From positions 1-9,274 of the forward strand of contig CABUTL010000032.1 in assembly GCA_902494375.1 (NCBI GenBank): DNA of 9,274 bases, in the 5' to 3' direction. The notes beneath the pieces are model-generated. The model ran no database searches. It was not told the origin of the DNA and was given only the letters and a program-made list of their open reading frames with translations. The position numbers and the translations under genes are program-made. Below, one piece after another: positions 1-6,252 of the stretch (position 1 is the stretch's first letter; each line of letters opens with the position of its first letter). This DNA is from an uncultured Collinsella sp. GTDB taxonomy: Bacteria > Actinomycetota > Coriobacteriia > Coriobacteriales > Coriobacteriaceae.

Positions 1-1327
1 CAACCTGTCCGGCGCTCTTGGTGGGACGCTTCTTTTTGGTTTCGGCCGTCCCCAGAAGTCTCGCCTCAAGACCGCTCACCAAGCGCGCAAGCGGCAGGGT
101 AATGACCAGATAGAACAGAGCGGCAACCACATACGGCGTGATGGAGCCCGTCGTGGCCACGATGGTGCGGGCGTTCATGACGATCTCGACGACACCCACG
201 GCGGCAAGCAGCGACGTGTCCTTGTAGAGCAAGATAAACTCGCTGGTCAGCGTAGGCAGGACATTGCGGAACGTCTGCGGAATCATGACATAGAGCAGCG
301 TCTGGAAGGCATTCATGCCCAGCGAGCGAGCAGCCTCGTTTTGGCCCTTGGGGATCGACTGAATACCGGCACGGAAGATCTCGCACAAGTACGCAGACGA
401 GTTCATGGCCATGACGATAACACCCAGCACATAGTCGTCCACTTTGACACCGGCCAGCGGCAGACCGAAAAACGCGATATAGATCTGCAGGAACGCCGGC
501 GTACCGCGAATGATATTCACATAGATGCCGGCAAGGCAGCGAAGGATGCGCGACTTGGAAATGCGCATGAGCGACAGCGCAAAGCCAAAGGGAATGGCCA
601 ACGGAAATGCCACGAGCACGATCGAGAGCGACATAAGGAAGCCCTTGAAGACGATCGGCAGGCTCTGGACCAAAATGACCGGGTTCAGGAACAGGCGCAG
701 GAACATATTGGAGTTCCACGCCTCGACCCACGGCTGCTCTTTAAGGTCAGCCAGGAAGTTATCGAAGGCCGTCACGCCCTTGATCTCCACCGACGGAATC
801 TTGGAGATCTTCTTAGTCGACCCGTCGGCGAGCGTATAGGTGCCGCTAAAGGCCTCATCGCCGCCCTCGACGGGGAAGGTCACGCCGTAAACCTCGACAC
901 GGAAAAAGCCACCGGCAGGCGCCGTCTCGCCAAAGTCAATCTTGAGCGTCTGGCCGTCAGCCTTGCACGTGGGCTTCATGGGCGTACGATCCATGAGGTC
1001 CTCGCCCGAGAGCATCGTCAATCGCGTGTCATCGGTACCAAACGTCGTGCCGTCGACAAACGTCAAAGAAAGACCGCTCAGCTCCTCATCGGCATCGGCC
1101 TGAACTTCCCAGGTAATGCGCGTCTCGGTGCCGCCGACCACATCGCTGCCCGAACCGGTGTTGGGTCGGGCGGTAATCTTTGCGGTCTCAAGCGCCTGGG
1201 CGGTCGTGGGCGCATATGCCCCCGCGCACACCAGCGCGAGCGCCACGGCCATGACGCAGGCTAGCTTTTGGAGCAAGGCGGACAGTGGAAAACGCTGCTC
1301 CGCGGCCCCTTTGTTCAGTCGAGACAA
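1..1327 (-). CDS. Amino-acid ABC transporter permease with secreted N-terminal domain (3' end off window)
   Basis: This is the membrane subunit of a polar amino-acid uptake system of the HisM/GlnP type; 442 codons are visible and the frame stays open at base 1. I chose the TTG at 1327 because AGGAG (1333-1337) lies 5 nt upstream. Residues 1-45 look like a Sec signal (hydrophobic about 22-38, AQA at 43-45). Residues 46 to about 200 form a soluble, beta-rich-looking domain that I do not recognise. The permease core follows at about 205-425. It has the RGTP-FLQIY-FFGLP region (274-290) and the EAA loop that docks the ATPase (331-351, EAARSLG...IPQ). The basic tail (431-437) fits a cytoplasmic C-terminus. 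An N-outside ectodomain agrees with the usual topology of this permease type. The binding-protein gene lies 117 nt upstream on the same strand; an ATPase gene is expected beyond the left edge. Family call is firm; ligand and ectodomain role are unknown. Confidence 0.9.
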   Translation of the reverse strand, partial: MSRLNKGAAEQRFPLSALLQKLACVMAVALALVCAGAYAPTTAQALETAKITARPNTGSGSDVVGGTETRITWEVQADADEELSGLSLTFVDGTTFGTDDTRLTMLSGEDLMDRTPMKPTCKADGQTLKIDFGETAPAGGFFRVEVYGVTFPVEGGDEAFSGTYTLADGSTKKISKIPSVEIKGVTAFDNFLADLKEQPWVEAWNSNMFLRLFLNPVILVQSLPIVFKGFLMSLSIVLVAFPLAIPFGFALSLMRISKSRILRCLAGIYVNIIRGTPAFLQIYIAFFGLPLAGVKVDDYVLGVIVMAMNSSAYLCEIFRAGIQSIPKGQNEAARSLGMNAFQTLLYVMIPQTFRNVLPTLTSEFILLYKDTSLLAAVGVVEIVMNARTIVATTGSITPYVVAALFYLVITLPLARLVSGLEARLLGTAETKKKRPTKSAGQV

Positions 1328-1395
1328 GGTGGCTCCTATCGTAGAAGTTGCCGGCAAAACGAGACGGAAACGCTCTCCGTCAAGAGAAGCGCAAA

Positions 1396-1422
1396 GGCCC
1401 TCTCCGCAAAACGGAAAGGGCC
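1396..1422 (-). terminator. Intercistronic hairpin between binding protein and permease (weak terminator or attenuator)
   Basis: On the minus strand an 11-bp stem (GGCCCTTTCCG with CGGAGAGGGCC, one G-U pair) closes a 5-nt loop and is followed by only TTTGC. It begins 22 nt after the stop of the binding-protein gene and ends about 70 nt before the permease start. The stem is strong but the U-tract is short, so partial termination or protection of the upstream mRNA 3' end is more likely than a full stop. Either would favour more binding protein than permease, as is known for other ABC operons; that role is inference. Confidence 0.6.
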
Positions 1423-1444
1423 CGCGCGCAATCAAGTAGTTATT

Positions 1445-2305
1445 TTACTTGATATTGTACTTAGCCATGAGGGCGTCGACGGTACCGTCGTCGGTCAGGT
1501 CCTTGATGGCCTGGTTGATGTCGTCCTTGAGCTTGGTGTTGCCCTGGTTGATGGCGATGGCGTACTCCTCGCCGGTGCTGATCTGCTTGATGGTCTGGCA
1601 GGTGTTGAACTGCTCGGCGGTCAGCTGGCTGGCAACGGAGCGGTTGGTGACTACGGCGTCGCCCTTATCGGACTGCAGGGCGCTGAAGCACTCGGTAGCG
1701 TCCTTGTAGGGGACAATCTTGGCCTTGGGGAAGTTCTCCTGGGCAAAGGCCTCGGCGGTCGAGCCAGACTGGACGATGATGGTAGCGTCAGCGTTGTTGA
1801 GCTTCTCGCTGTAGTTGTCGGCCGTGATGTCGGTGTTATCGACCTTGGTCACGATAGCCTGATCGTCCATGTAATAGGAATCAGAGAAAGTGACTTCCTT
1901 CTCACGCTCGGGCGTGTCAGTGATAGCCGCGATGGAAACGTCATACTTGGCGCCCGAAGCGACGCCCGGAACCAGCGTGTCAAAGTCATTGTTGACATAC
2001 TCGACATCCAGGCCCAGCTTGTCGCCGATAGCCTTGATGAGCTCAAGGTCAAAGCCCTGATAATCGCCGTTGTCATCCTTGTACTCAAACGGAGCGTACT
2101 CGGCAGAGGTGCCGACGGTCAGTGTACCGTCCTTGACGAGCGCGTACTCCTTGGAGCCGTCGACCTTCTCGACCTTAACGTCGTCAAAGCTGCTGGAACC
2201 GGCATCAGAACCAGAGGTGGCGTTGGACGAGCCGCAGCCCGTCAGAGCAAGGGCGAGCGCCATAGCACCCGTGGCGGCAAATGCGCCGAGCTTCTTCAGC
2301 TTCAT
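1445..2305 (-). CDS. Amino-acid ABC transporter substrate-binding lipoprotein (SBP family 3)
   Basis: An extracytoplasmic receptor of 286 aa that captures a polar amino acid and delivers it to the permease encoded next. I chose the ATG at 2305, with AGGAG at 2313-2317 and a 7-nt spacer, over an upstream start at 2371, because it gives a clean lipoprotein signal: MKLKK, a hydrophobic stretch, then the lipobox LTGC with the acylated Cys at 24. A Ser/Gly/Asp-rich linker runs to about 45. The mature fold starts at LTVGTSAEYAPFEY (62-75) and contains the family-3 signature GFDLELIKAI (84-93). TPER (131-134) supplies the Arg that usually holds the ligand carboxylate. The late GDAVVTNRSVA segment has Asn221 where an Asp commonly binds the ligand amino group, so specificity cannot be read safely. 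Length is normal for the family. A promoter lies at 2363-2391. Confidence 0.93.
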   Translation of the reverse strand: MKLKKLGAFAATGAMALALALTGCGSSNATSGSDAGSSSFDDVKVEKVDGSKEYALVKDGTLTVGTSAEYAPFEYKDDNGDYQGFDLELIKAIGDKLGLDVEYVNNDFDTLVPGVASGAKYDVSIAAITDTPEREKEVTFSDSYYMDDQAIVTKVDNTDITADNYSEKLNNADATIIVQSGSTAEAFAQENFPKAKIVPYKDATECFSALQSDKGDAVVTNRSVASQLTAEQFNTCQTIKQISTGEEYAIAINQGNTKLKDDINQAIKDLTDDGTVDALMAKYNIK

Positions 2306-2323
2306 AATCAGTCTCCTTCCGGT

Positions 2324-2345
2324 GACCTCGTTTGATTCAGAGGTC
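2324..2345 (-). promoter_or_regulatory. Small leader hairpin upstream of the binding-protein RBS
   Basis: GACCTC and GAGGTC form a perfect 6-bp stem with a 10-nt loop, in the 5' leader just upstream of the AGGAG at 2313-2317. It is short and could be chance. I see no terminator or riboswitch-like architecture around it. Confidence 0.25.
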
Positions 2346-2362
2346 TGCAAAAACTGTTGGCT

Positions 2363-2391
2363 ATTATGCACCCAGAATTACGAATCTGCAA
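2363..2391 (-). promoter_or_regulatory. Sigma-70-type promoter for the ABC binding-protein operon
   Basis: On the minus strand TTGCAG (-35, 2386-2391) and CATAAT (-10, 2363-2368) are separated by exactly 17 nt. Each hexamer is close to consensus. Transcription would begin near 2356, leaving a leader of about 50 nt before the start codon. The site lies in the short gap downstream of nfo, so the transport operon can be expressed independently of the DNA-repair gene. Confidence 0.6.
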
Positions 2392-2452
2392 TGAGAAAAC
2401 TGATTGAAACAAACCCATAACGTGAATGGAATACTCTACTTTGTGACAGTCA

Positions 2453-3319
2453 TTACTGCTGCAATGACCTTAATAGTCTAATTTCAGCTGCATAACCTGC
2501 AAGTTCGTTCGGAGTCTCCAAAATAAACGGCAGCGAACGCAAACGGCCATTCGATACAATATTCTGCATAACCTGCATACCGCCACCAAATTCCTCGCTG
2601 CCAAGGTATCCCTTGCCGATGCACTCGTGACGATCTTTATGGGCGCCACAAGGGTTCTTCGAATCGTTGATATGTACGGCATGCAAGCGATCGATACCCA
2701 CCACGCGGTCGAACTCGTCGAGTACGCCGTCCAGATCATGGATGATGTCGTAGCCGGCATCGCTCACATGGCAGGTGTCCAAACAAACGCCCAGCTTATC
2801 GGACAGCTCTGGGCGCTTGGCGGCAACGCCCTCGATAATGCACGCCAGTTCTTCAAAGCTACGGCCCACCTCGGTGCCCTTGCCTGCCATGGTCTCGAGT
2901 AATACCGTCGTCTGCTGCCCCTCAAACATCACCTGGCACAGCGTGTCGACAATCATCTGAATGCCGACGTCGGAGCCCTGTCCCACATGCGCACCGGGAT
3001 GGAAGTTGTAGTAGTTGCCGGGCAGTGCTTCCAGACGCTGCAAGTCCTCGGCCATTGCCTCCAAGGCAAACTCGCGTGCCCGCTCTTTGGCAGAACAGGA
3101 GTTGTAGGTATACGGGGCATGCGCCACCAGCGGTCCAAAGTCGTTTTGCGCCATAAGCTCGCGCAGGGCCGCCACGTCATCCATGTCAAGTTCTTTTGCC
3201 TTGCCACCGCGCGGGTTGCGCGTAAAGAACGCAAAGGTATTGGCGCCAATGGACAGCGCCGTCTCCCCCATTGCCCGATAGCCCTTCGTCGTCGAAAGAT
3301 GACACCCGATCGTCAGCAT
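2453..3319 (-). CDS. nfo: Endonuclease IV (AP endonuclease family 2)
   Basis: A cytoplasmic, three-zinc apurinic/apyrimidinic endonuclease that nicks DNA 5' to abasic sites in base-excision repair. I chose the ATG at 3319 (288 aa) over a longer frame reaching 3403: AGGAGG (3329-3334) sits 9 nt upstream, the product starts at the conserved MLTIGCHLS, and E. coli Nfo is about 285 aa. All nine metal ligands known from E. coli have counterparts: His67, His107 (NFHPG), Glu142 (LLETMAG), Asp181 and His184 (CLDTCH), His216 (VHIND), Asp229 and His231 (KDRHE), Glu268 (ILETP). It is the last gene of a co-directional trio. One copy of the 78-bp palindromic element (3338-3415) ends 3 nt before its Shine-Dalgarno. 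No strong terminator follows; a 6-bp hairpin at 2449-2468 overlaps the stop and lacks a U-tract. Confidence 0.96.
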   Translation of the reverse strand: MLTIGCHLSTTKGYRAMGETALSIGANTFAFFTRNPRGGKAKELDMDDVAALRELMAQNDFGPLVAHAPYTYNSCSAKERAREFALEAMAEDLQRLEALPGNYYNFHPGAHVGQGSDVGIQMIVDTLCQVMFEGQQTTVLLETMAGKGTEVGRSFEELACIIEGVAAKRPELSDKLGVCLDTCHVSDAGYDIIHDLDGVLDEFDRVVGIDRLHAVHINDSKNPCGAHKDRHECIGKGYLGSEEFGGGMQVMQNIVSNGRLRSLPFILETPNELAGYAAEIRLLRSLQQ

Positions 3320-3337
3320 CTCCAGCTCCCTCCTCAT

Positions 3338-3415
3338 CAGTTGCGGTGAAATACGGTCTATTGGTGCCTTATTTTGGCGCAAACAGACCGTATTCCACCG
3401 CAAGTTATAAAAGGG
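3338..3415 (-). repeat. 78-bp palindromic intergenic element, copy A (upstream of nfo)
   Basis: The first of two related copies. It aligns without gaps to 4504-4581; I count about 60 of 78 identical by eye. Outer arms 3341-3359 and 3385-3403 pair over 19 bp with one non-Watson-Crick pair, which is G-U in minus-strand RNA. A third, internal copy of the arm motif lies at 3370-3382 (TATTTTGGCGCAA on the plus strand), in the same orientation as the 3385-3403 arm. The flank GTTATAAAAGGG (3404-3415) is identical in both copies. In transcription order the element ends 3 nt before the nfo Shine-Dalgarno. No U-tract follows either arm, so it is not a standard intrinsic terminator. I see no target-site duplication. 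Confidence 0.85.
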
Positions 3416-3471
3416 GCATCAAGAGCAAAGGCCTCCAGGCATTCCAAGCGCTGGCGCCATGCCCCCACGCC

Positions 3472-4491
3472 CTAAAGTTTCAAGCGAATCGCATCGATGA
3501 TGTGCGCACAGCGCTGTGTGGCGGCTAGGGACATGATGGGGCTTTCGAGTTTCCCCGCCTGAATGAGCCGCGCCGCATGCGACACCTCACCGTAAAAATC
3601 ATCGACCTCAAATGGTGCATCGATTTCGAGTATCCGACCGTCGGAATACTTCACATGAGCGAGCTCGGGGCGATGGAGACGCTCGATTTCCAACGAGCCC
3701 CGCTCACAGGCAATCGTTAAGCGGCTTTCATATGTTGCTTTGCCGTCGCACACCATATGAATGGGTATACCGCCGACGCTCATATGGATCTCGTCGGCCC
3801 AATCGACGCGGCCGCCCGATACGTCACGCCAGCGAACTTCACGAGACGAAACCTCGCAAGCGCCCGCGAGCAAATCCTCAAACCAACCGACTGCATAGCA
3901 GCCCATGTCATATAGACAGCCGCCCTGCAATGGATCAAGCAGATAGCCCGAAGGAGACTCGCCGTAATCGAGCTTTTGCACGCTTTCAATCGAGACAATA
4001 CGGCCAAGCTCACCCGACGCAAGCAAGTCCTTCACGCGAGTGCGCATCGGGCAAAACCGATTCTTCATCGCCTCCATAAACAGCACGCCGCGCTCGCGAG
4101 AGGTGGAGGCAATCGAGAGAGCCTCTTCCTCACTCAAAACGGCCGGCTTTTCGCACAGCACGGCCTTTCCGGCGCACAGCGCGCGACAGGCCCAACGCAT
4201 ATGCATGCCATGCGGAAGAGCCAAGTAAATTGCGTCGACATCGGGGTCGGCAATCAGCGCGTCATAAGCCGCATCGCCGTTATCGTCGACCGAGGCATGG
4301 CCATGCGCAGCATCAATCGAAAACGCTCGGCAAAATTCCTCGACATGTGCAGGAGTGCGGCCGGCCGCAGCCACCAGCCGTGCCCCGTCGACCTTCTTGA
4401 GCGACGATGCAAATCGATGAGAAATGTGCCCAGCGCCCAAAATGCCCCAACGAACCTCACGCGAATCATCCCATGAATCCCGATGGCCCAC
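3472..4491 (-). CDS. Gfo/Idh/MocA-family NAD(P)-dependent oxidoreductase
   Basis: A 339-aa cytoplasmic dehydrogenase of the glucose-fructose oxidoreductase / inositol dehydrogenase superfamily, which oxidises or reduces sugars, polyols or related compounds; the substrate cannot be read here. The start is GTG at 4491, with a G-rich ribosome site (AAGGGGG, 4497-4503) 5 nt upstream. The N-terminal Rossmann fold shows VRWGILGAGHIS (13-24, a GxGxxS dinucleotide loop). The family motif CEKP is at 113-116 and GGCLYDMGCYAVG at 190-202 opens the C-terminal beta-sheet domain. Sequence style resembles the dihydrodiol/xylose dehydrogenase branch. It follows the Fe-S aldo/keto reductase gene with a 90-nt gap almost filled by palindromic copy B, and precedes nfo by 152 nt. 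It may form a small redox unit with the reductase, though no shared pathway is evident. Confidence 0.9.
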   Translation of the reverse strand: MGHRDSWDDSREVRWGILGAGHISHRFASSLKKVDGARLVAAAGRTPAHVEEFCRAFSIDAAHGHASVDDNGDAAYDALIADPDVDAIYLALPHGMHMRWACRALCAGKAVLCEKPAVLSEEEALSIASTSRERGVLFMEAMKNRFCPMRTRVKDLLASGELGRIVSIESVQKLDYGESPSGYLLDPLQGGCLYDMGCYAVGWFEDLLAGACEVSSREVRWRDVSGGRVDWADEIHMSVGGIPIHMVCDGKATYESRLTIACERGSLEIERLHRPELAHVKYSDGRILEIDAPFEVDDFYGEVSHAARLIQAGKLESPIMSLAATQRCAHIIDAIRLKL

Positions 4492-4503
4492 GAAAGCCCC
4501 CTT

Positions 4504-4581
4504 CAGTTGCGGTGGAATAGTCCCTGTTTAAGCCCTATTCTGCCGCAAGCAGGAACTATTCCAGCGCAAGTTATAAAAGGG
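4504..4581 (-). repeat. 78-bp palindromic intergenic element, copy B (between the two oxidoreductase genes)
   Basis: Second copy. Its plus-strand right end abuts the aldo/keto reductase stop codon (4582-4584), and its left end touches the ribosome site of the next gene (4497-4503). Arms 4507-4526 and 4550-4569 pair over 20 bp in minus-strand RNA: 18 Watson-Crick pairs, one G-U and one C-C mismatch. The internal third motif is TATTCTGCCGCAA at 4536-4548. Conserved outer boxes are CAGTTGCGGTGGAATA (4504-4519) and the TATTC...CGCAA box with GTTATAAAAGGG (4557-4581). The arm block next to the boxes differs from copy A but stays paired, which points to selection on structure. There is no U-tract. 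Confidence 0.85.
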
Positions 4582-5772
4582 TCACGAGGAGCGCGTTTTG
4601 CCGAAGGCCTTAAGCACTGCCGTCACGGGGCCAGGCTGGAAACGTCGGCGCACGTCATCGAGACGCTCGGGGATATCGATATGCTGTGGGCAGTGGCGCG
4701 CGCATTTGCCGCACTTGACGCAATTGCTCACCAGCTTGGCCTCGCTTGTGCGCACCGCGCTCGCCGTAAAGTACTGCGATAGACCCGTAAACCAGCTGTG
4801 CGCATAGCTTGCGTTGTAGGCGGCAAAACATCCAGGGATATTGATGCCTTTAGGGCACGGCATGCAATAGCCGCATCCCGTGCAGGGCACGCGATTCGAT
4901 TTTTCAAACTCATCCAGCACGTGCGCGATCGTGTCGAGCTGGTTGGCAGTCATCGAATCCGGCAGGGCCCGATCGGCCAACACCGCGTTCTCATCCACCT
5001 GCGCGATATCGGTCATACCCGAAAGCAGCATCGTCACCTGAGGATGATTCCAGACCCACGAAAGACCCCAGGCGGCAGGAGTGCGCAAATGCGGGTCACG
5101 GGCACTATCGAGCACAGCGCGAGCCCGTGGCGGCAGTTTGCCCGCTAAACGCCCGCCCAGTAGCGGCTCCATCACAAACACCGCGAGCCCGCGCTCGGCG
5201 GCGGCCATGAGCCCCGCCGTTCCCGCCTGATAGCGCTCTCCAGCGTAATTGTACTGGATCTGGCAAAAGTCCCACTCATACGCATCGAGCATCGTGAGGA
5301 AGTCCGCCGCGCTGCCGTGGTACGAAAAACCGATCTGGCGAATGCGCCCCGAAGCCTTTTGGCGCGCAATCCAGTCCTCGATGCCCAGTGCCACCACGCG
5401 CCCCCACTGGGCGGGCGAGGTAATGTTGTGCATAAGGTAATAGTCGATATGGTCGGTCCGCAGGCGACGCAGCTGCTCGTCGAAGAACCGATCGAAATCC
5501 TCCGCGCATTTGCACGAAGCATGTGGCAGCTTGGTCGCGAGCAAAACCTGGTCGCGTAGGCCTAGGCGCTCAAGCGAAGCGCCCACACAAGCCTCGTTGC
5601 CGGGATAGAGATAGGCCGTGTCCAGGTAGTTAATCCCCTGCTCCACCGCACGGGAGATGATGGCGTCGGCGGTCTTCGCATCCGGGCGTCCCGGCGCACC
5701 GGGAAACCTCATGCAGCCCAGCCCCAACGCCGAGATACGGTTGCCGCTTTTGGGGTCAACGCGATATTGCAC
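4582..5772 (-). CDS. Aldo/keto reductase with C-terminal [4Fe-4S] domain
   Basis: A 396-aa cytoplasmic oxidoreductase: an NAD(P)H-type aldo/keto reductase barrel fused to a ferredoxin-like tail, a known family of about this length in anaerobes. The start is GTG at 5772 behind a purine-rich AGGGGAGGGG run about 2 nt upstream. The barrel begins ISALGLGCMRFP (13-24). The catalytic tetrad is visible as Asp51 (YLDTAY), Tyr56, Lys81 (ATKLP) and His115 (YLMHN). Two cysteine motifs follow: C297-x2-C300-x2-C303-x2-C306-P, and the classic C351-x2-C354-x2-C357-x3-C361-P. The second matches a [4Fe-4S] ligand set; the first is a slightly compressed variant. Clusters probably pass electrons between ferredoxin-type donors and the barrel, but substrate and partner are unknown. 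The gene is divergent from the ORF at 5935 and heads the trio ending in nfo. Confidence 0.93.
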   Translation of the reverse strand: MQYRVDPKSGNRISALGLGCMRFPGAPGRPDAKTADAIISRAVEQGINYLDTAYLYPGNEACVGASLERLGLRDQVLLATKLPHASCKCAEDFDRFFDEQLRRLRTDHIDYYLMHNITSPAQWGRVVALGIEDWIARQKASGRIRQIGFSYHGSAADFLTMLDAYEWDFCQIQYNYAGERYQAGTAGLMAAAERGLAVFVMEPLLGGRLAGKLPPRARAVLDSARDPHLRTPAAWGLSWVWNHPQVTMLLSGMTDIAQVDENAVLADRALPDSMTANQLDTIAHVLDEFEKSNRVPCTGCGYCMPCPKGINIPGCFAAYNASYAHSWFTGLSQYFTASAVRTSEAKLVSNCVKCGKCARHCPQHIDIPERLDDVRRRFQPGPVTAVLKAFGKTRSS

Positions 5773-5934
5773 GGCCCCTCCCCTCCCATCGAAGCCCTGA
5801 CAAGGCGAAACAAACCCGTCACGTCATCGAAACACATCGGAATCGCAATTGAGAACGTATCGTAACGCAGCAGAAATCAGGCCGTCACGGCACCGCTTTA
5901 ACATCAGCAAAAAGCCCGATGAAAGGAGACGAGC

Positions 5935-6129
5935 GTGACCACACGCGAGGACGCCTACCCCTACCCCGGCGAACAATACATCCTCTCGGTCGACCGCTAT
6001 CAGATCGAGGTCATGGACCATCTAGACGAGCTTCCCGCCACGGGCGCCGTCATCTTCTGCACCTTCCCTAAGGTCCGTGATGGTGTCGGATACCCCGCGC
6101 GCGTTTTTGCGGTCTGCCCCGCGGCATAA
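5935..6129 (+). CDS. Small ORF resembling the C-terminal end of cyclase/kynurenine-formamidase-type hydrolases
   Basis: A 64-codon frame beginning with GTG at 5935; AGGAG (5924-5928) is 6 nt upstream, and an in-frame TGA at 5920-5922 shows the frame does not extend further. The segment YQIEVMDHLDELPATGAVIF and the following GYPARVFAV closely recall the last strand-rich stretch of the cyclase family (the usual 'NLD-LP ... GSPARVIA' ending). The N-terminal HxGTHxDxPxH metal-binding part of those roughly 210-260 aa enzymes is absent here and upstream, so it should not be an active hydrolase. It is either a degraded remnant that kept a start and ribosome site or a genuine small protein. A terminator follows at 6208-6234. 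The resemblance is from memory and moderate. Confidence 0.55.
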   Translation: MTTREDAYPYPGEQYILSVDRYQIEVMDHLDELPATGAVIFCTFPKVRDGVGYPARVFAVCPAA

Positions 6130-6207
6130 GCGCACTGCGCAATAGTTTCTTTTTCACAACAGCAGCCCCGCGCGCCCACCAAACGCCCCGACGACATACA
6201 ATCCATC

Positions 6208-6234
6208 AGGCGCCCCATATGCGGGCGCCTTTTA
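6208..6234 (+). terminator. Intrinsic terminator between the small ORF and panE
   Basis: AGGCGCCC (6208-6215) pairs perfectly with GGGCGCCT (6223-6230) around the 7-nt loop CATATGC, followed by TTTA after the stem. It would end transcription from the 5935 ORF only 18 nt before the panE start at 6253, so panE must rely on readthrough or a promoter not visible here. It overlaps a second hairpin (6213-6241). Confidence 0.7.
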
Positions 6235-6241
6235 TATGGGG
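6213..6241 (+). promoter_or_regulatory. Alternative hairpin overlapping the terminator and masking the panE RBS
   Basis: CCCCATAT (6213-6220) is the exact reverse complement of ATATGGGG (6234-6241). This 8-bp stem uses part of the terminator's 5' arm, its loop and the first bases of the GGGGAG ribosome site (6238-6243). It therefore cannot form together with the terminator and would partly hide the ribosome site. Whether it is used as a switch is inference. Confidence 0.35.
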
Positions 6242-6252
6242 AGATGATTCAT

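Noticed and set aside
66..731. A 221-aa minus-strand frame within the permease gene
   Set aside because: It is a shifted frame of the permease, rich in Cys/His/Arg with no helices. The correct minus-strand frame gives the EAA loop and membrane segments.
341..2335. Long plus-strand frames (341-1264 and 1268-2335) opposite the ABC transporter genes
   Set aside because: They are antisense to clear permease and binding-protein genes. They lack recognisable motifs and have the Arg/His/Val-rich composition typical of antisense frames in GC-rich DNA.
2449..2468. Hairpin GTCATT/AATGAC at the nfo stop codon as a terminator
   Set aside because: It has only 6 bp, an 8-nt loop, overlap with the stop codon and no U-tract.
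3404..3415. TATAAC on the minus strand (in GTTATAAAAGGG) as the -10 of a promoter inside each 78-bp element
   Set aside because: The -10-like hexamer is conserved in both copies, but neither has an acceptable -35 at 16-18 nt, and the upstream sequences differ. Conservation of the flank may reflect the element itself.
3338..4581. CRISPR array or transposon inverted repeats
   Set aside because: There are only two copies 1.1 kb apart with ordinary genes between them. There is no spacer periodicity, no transposase and no target-site duplication.
5773..5934. Divergent promoters between the aldo/keto reductase gene and the 5935 ORF
   Set aside because: I looked for paired hexamers on both strands and found only weak ones (for example TAACAT at 5899-5904 without a -35), so I make no call.
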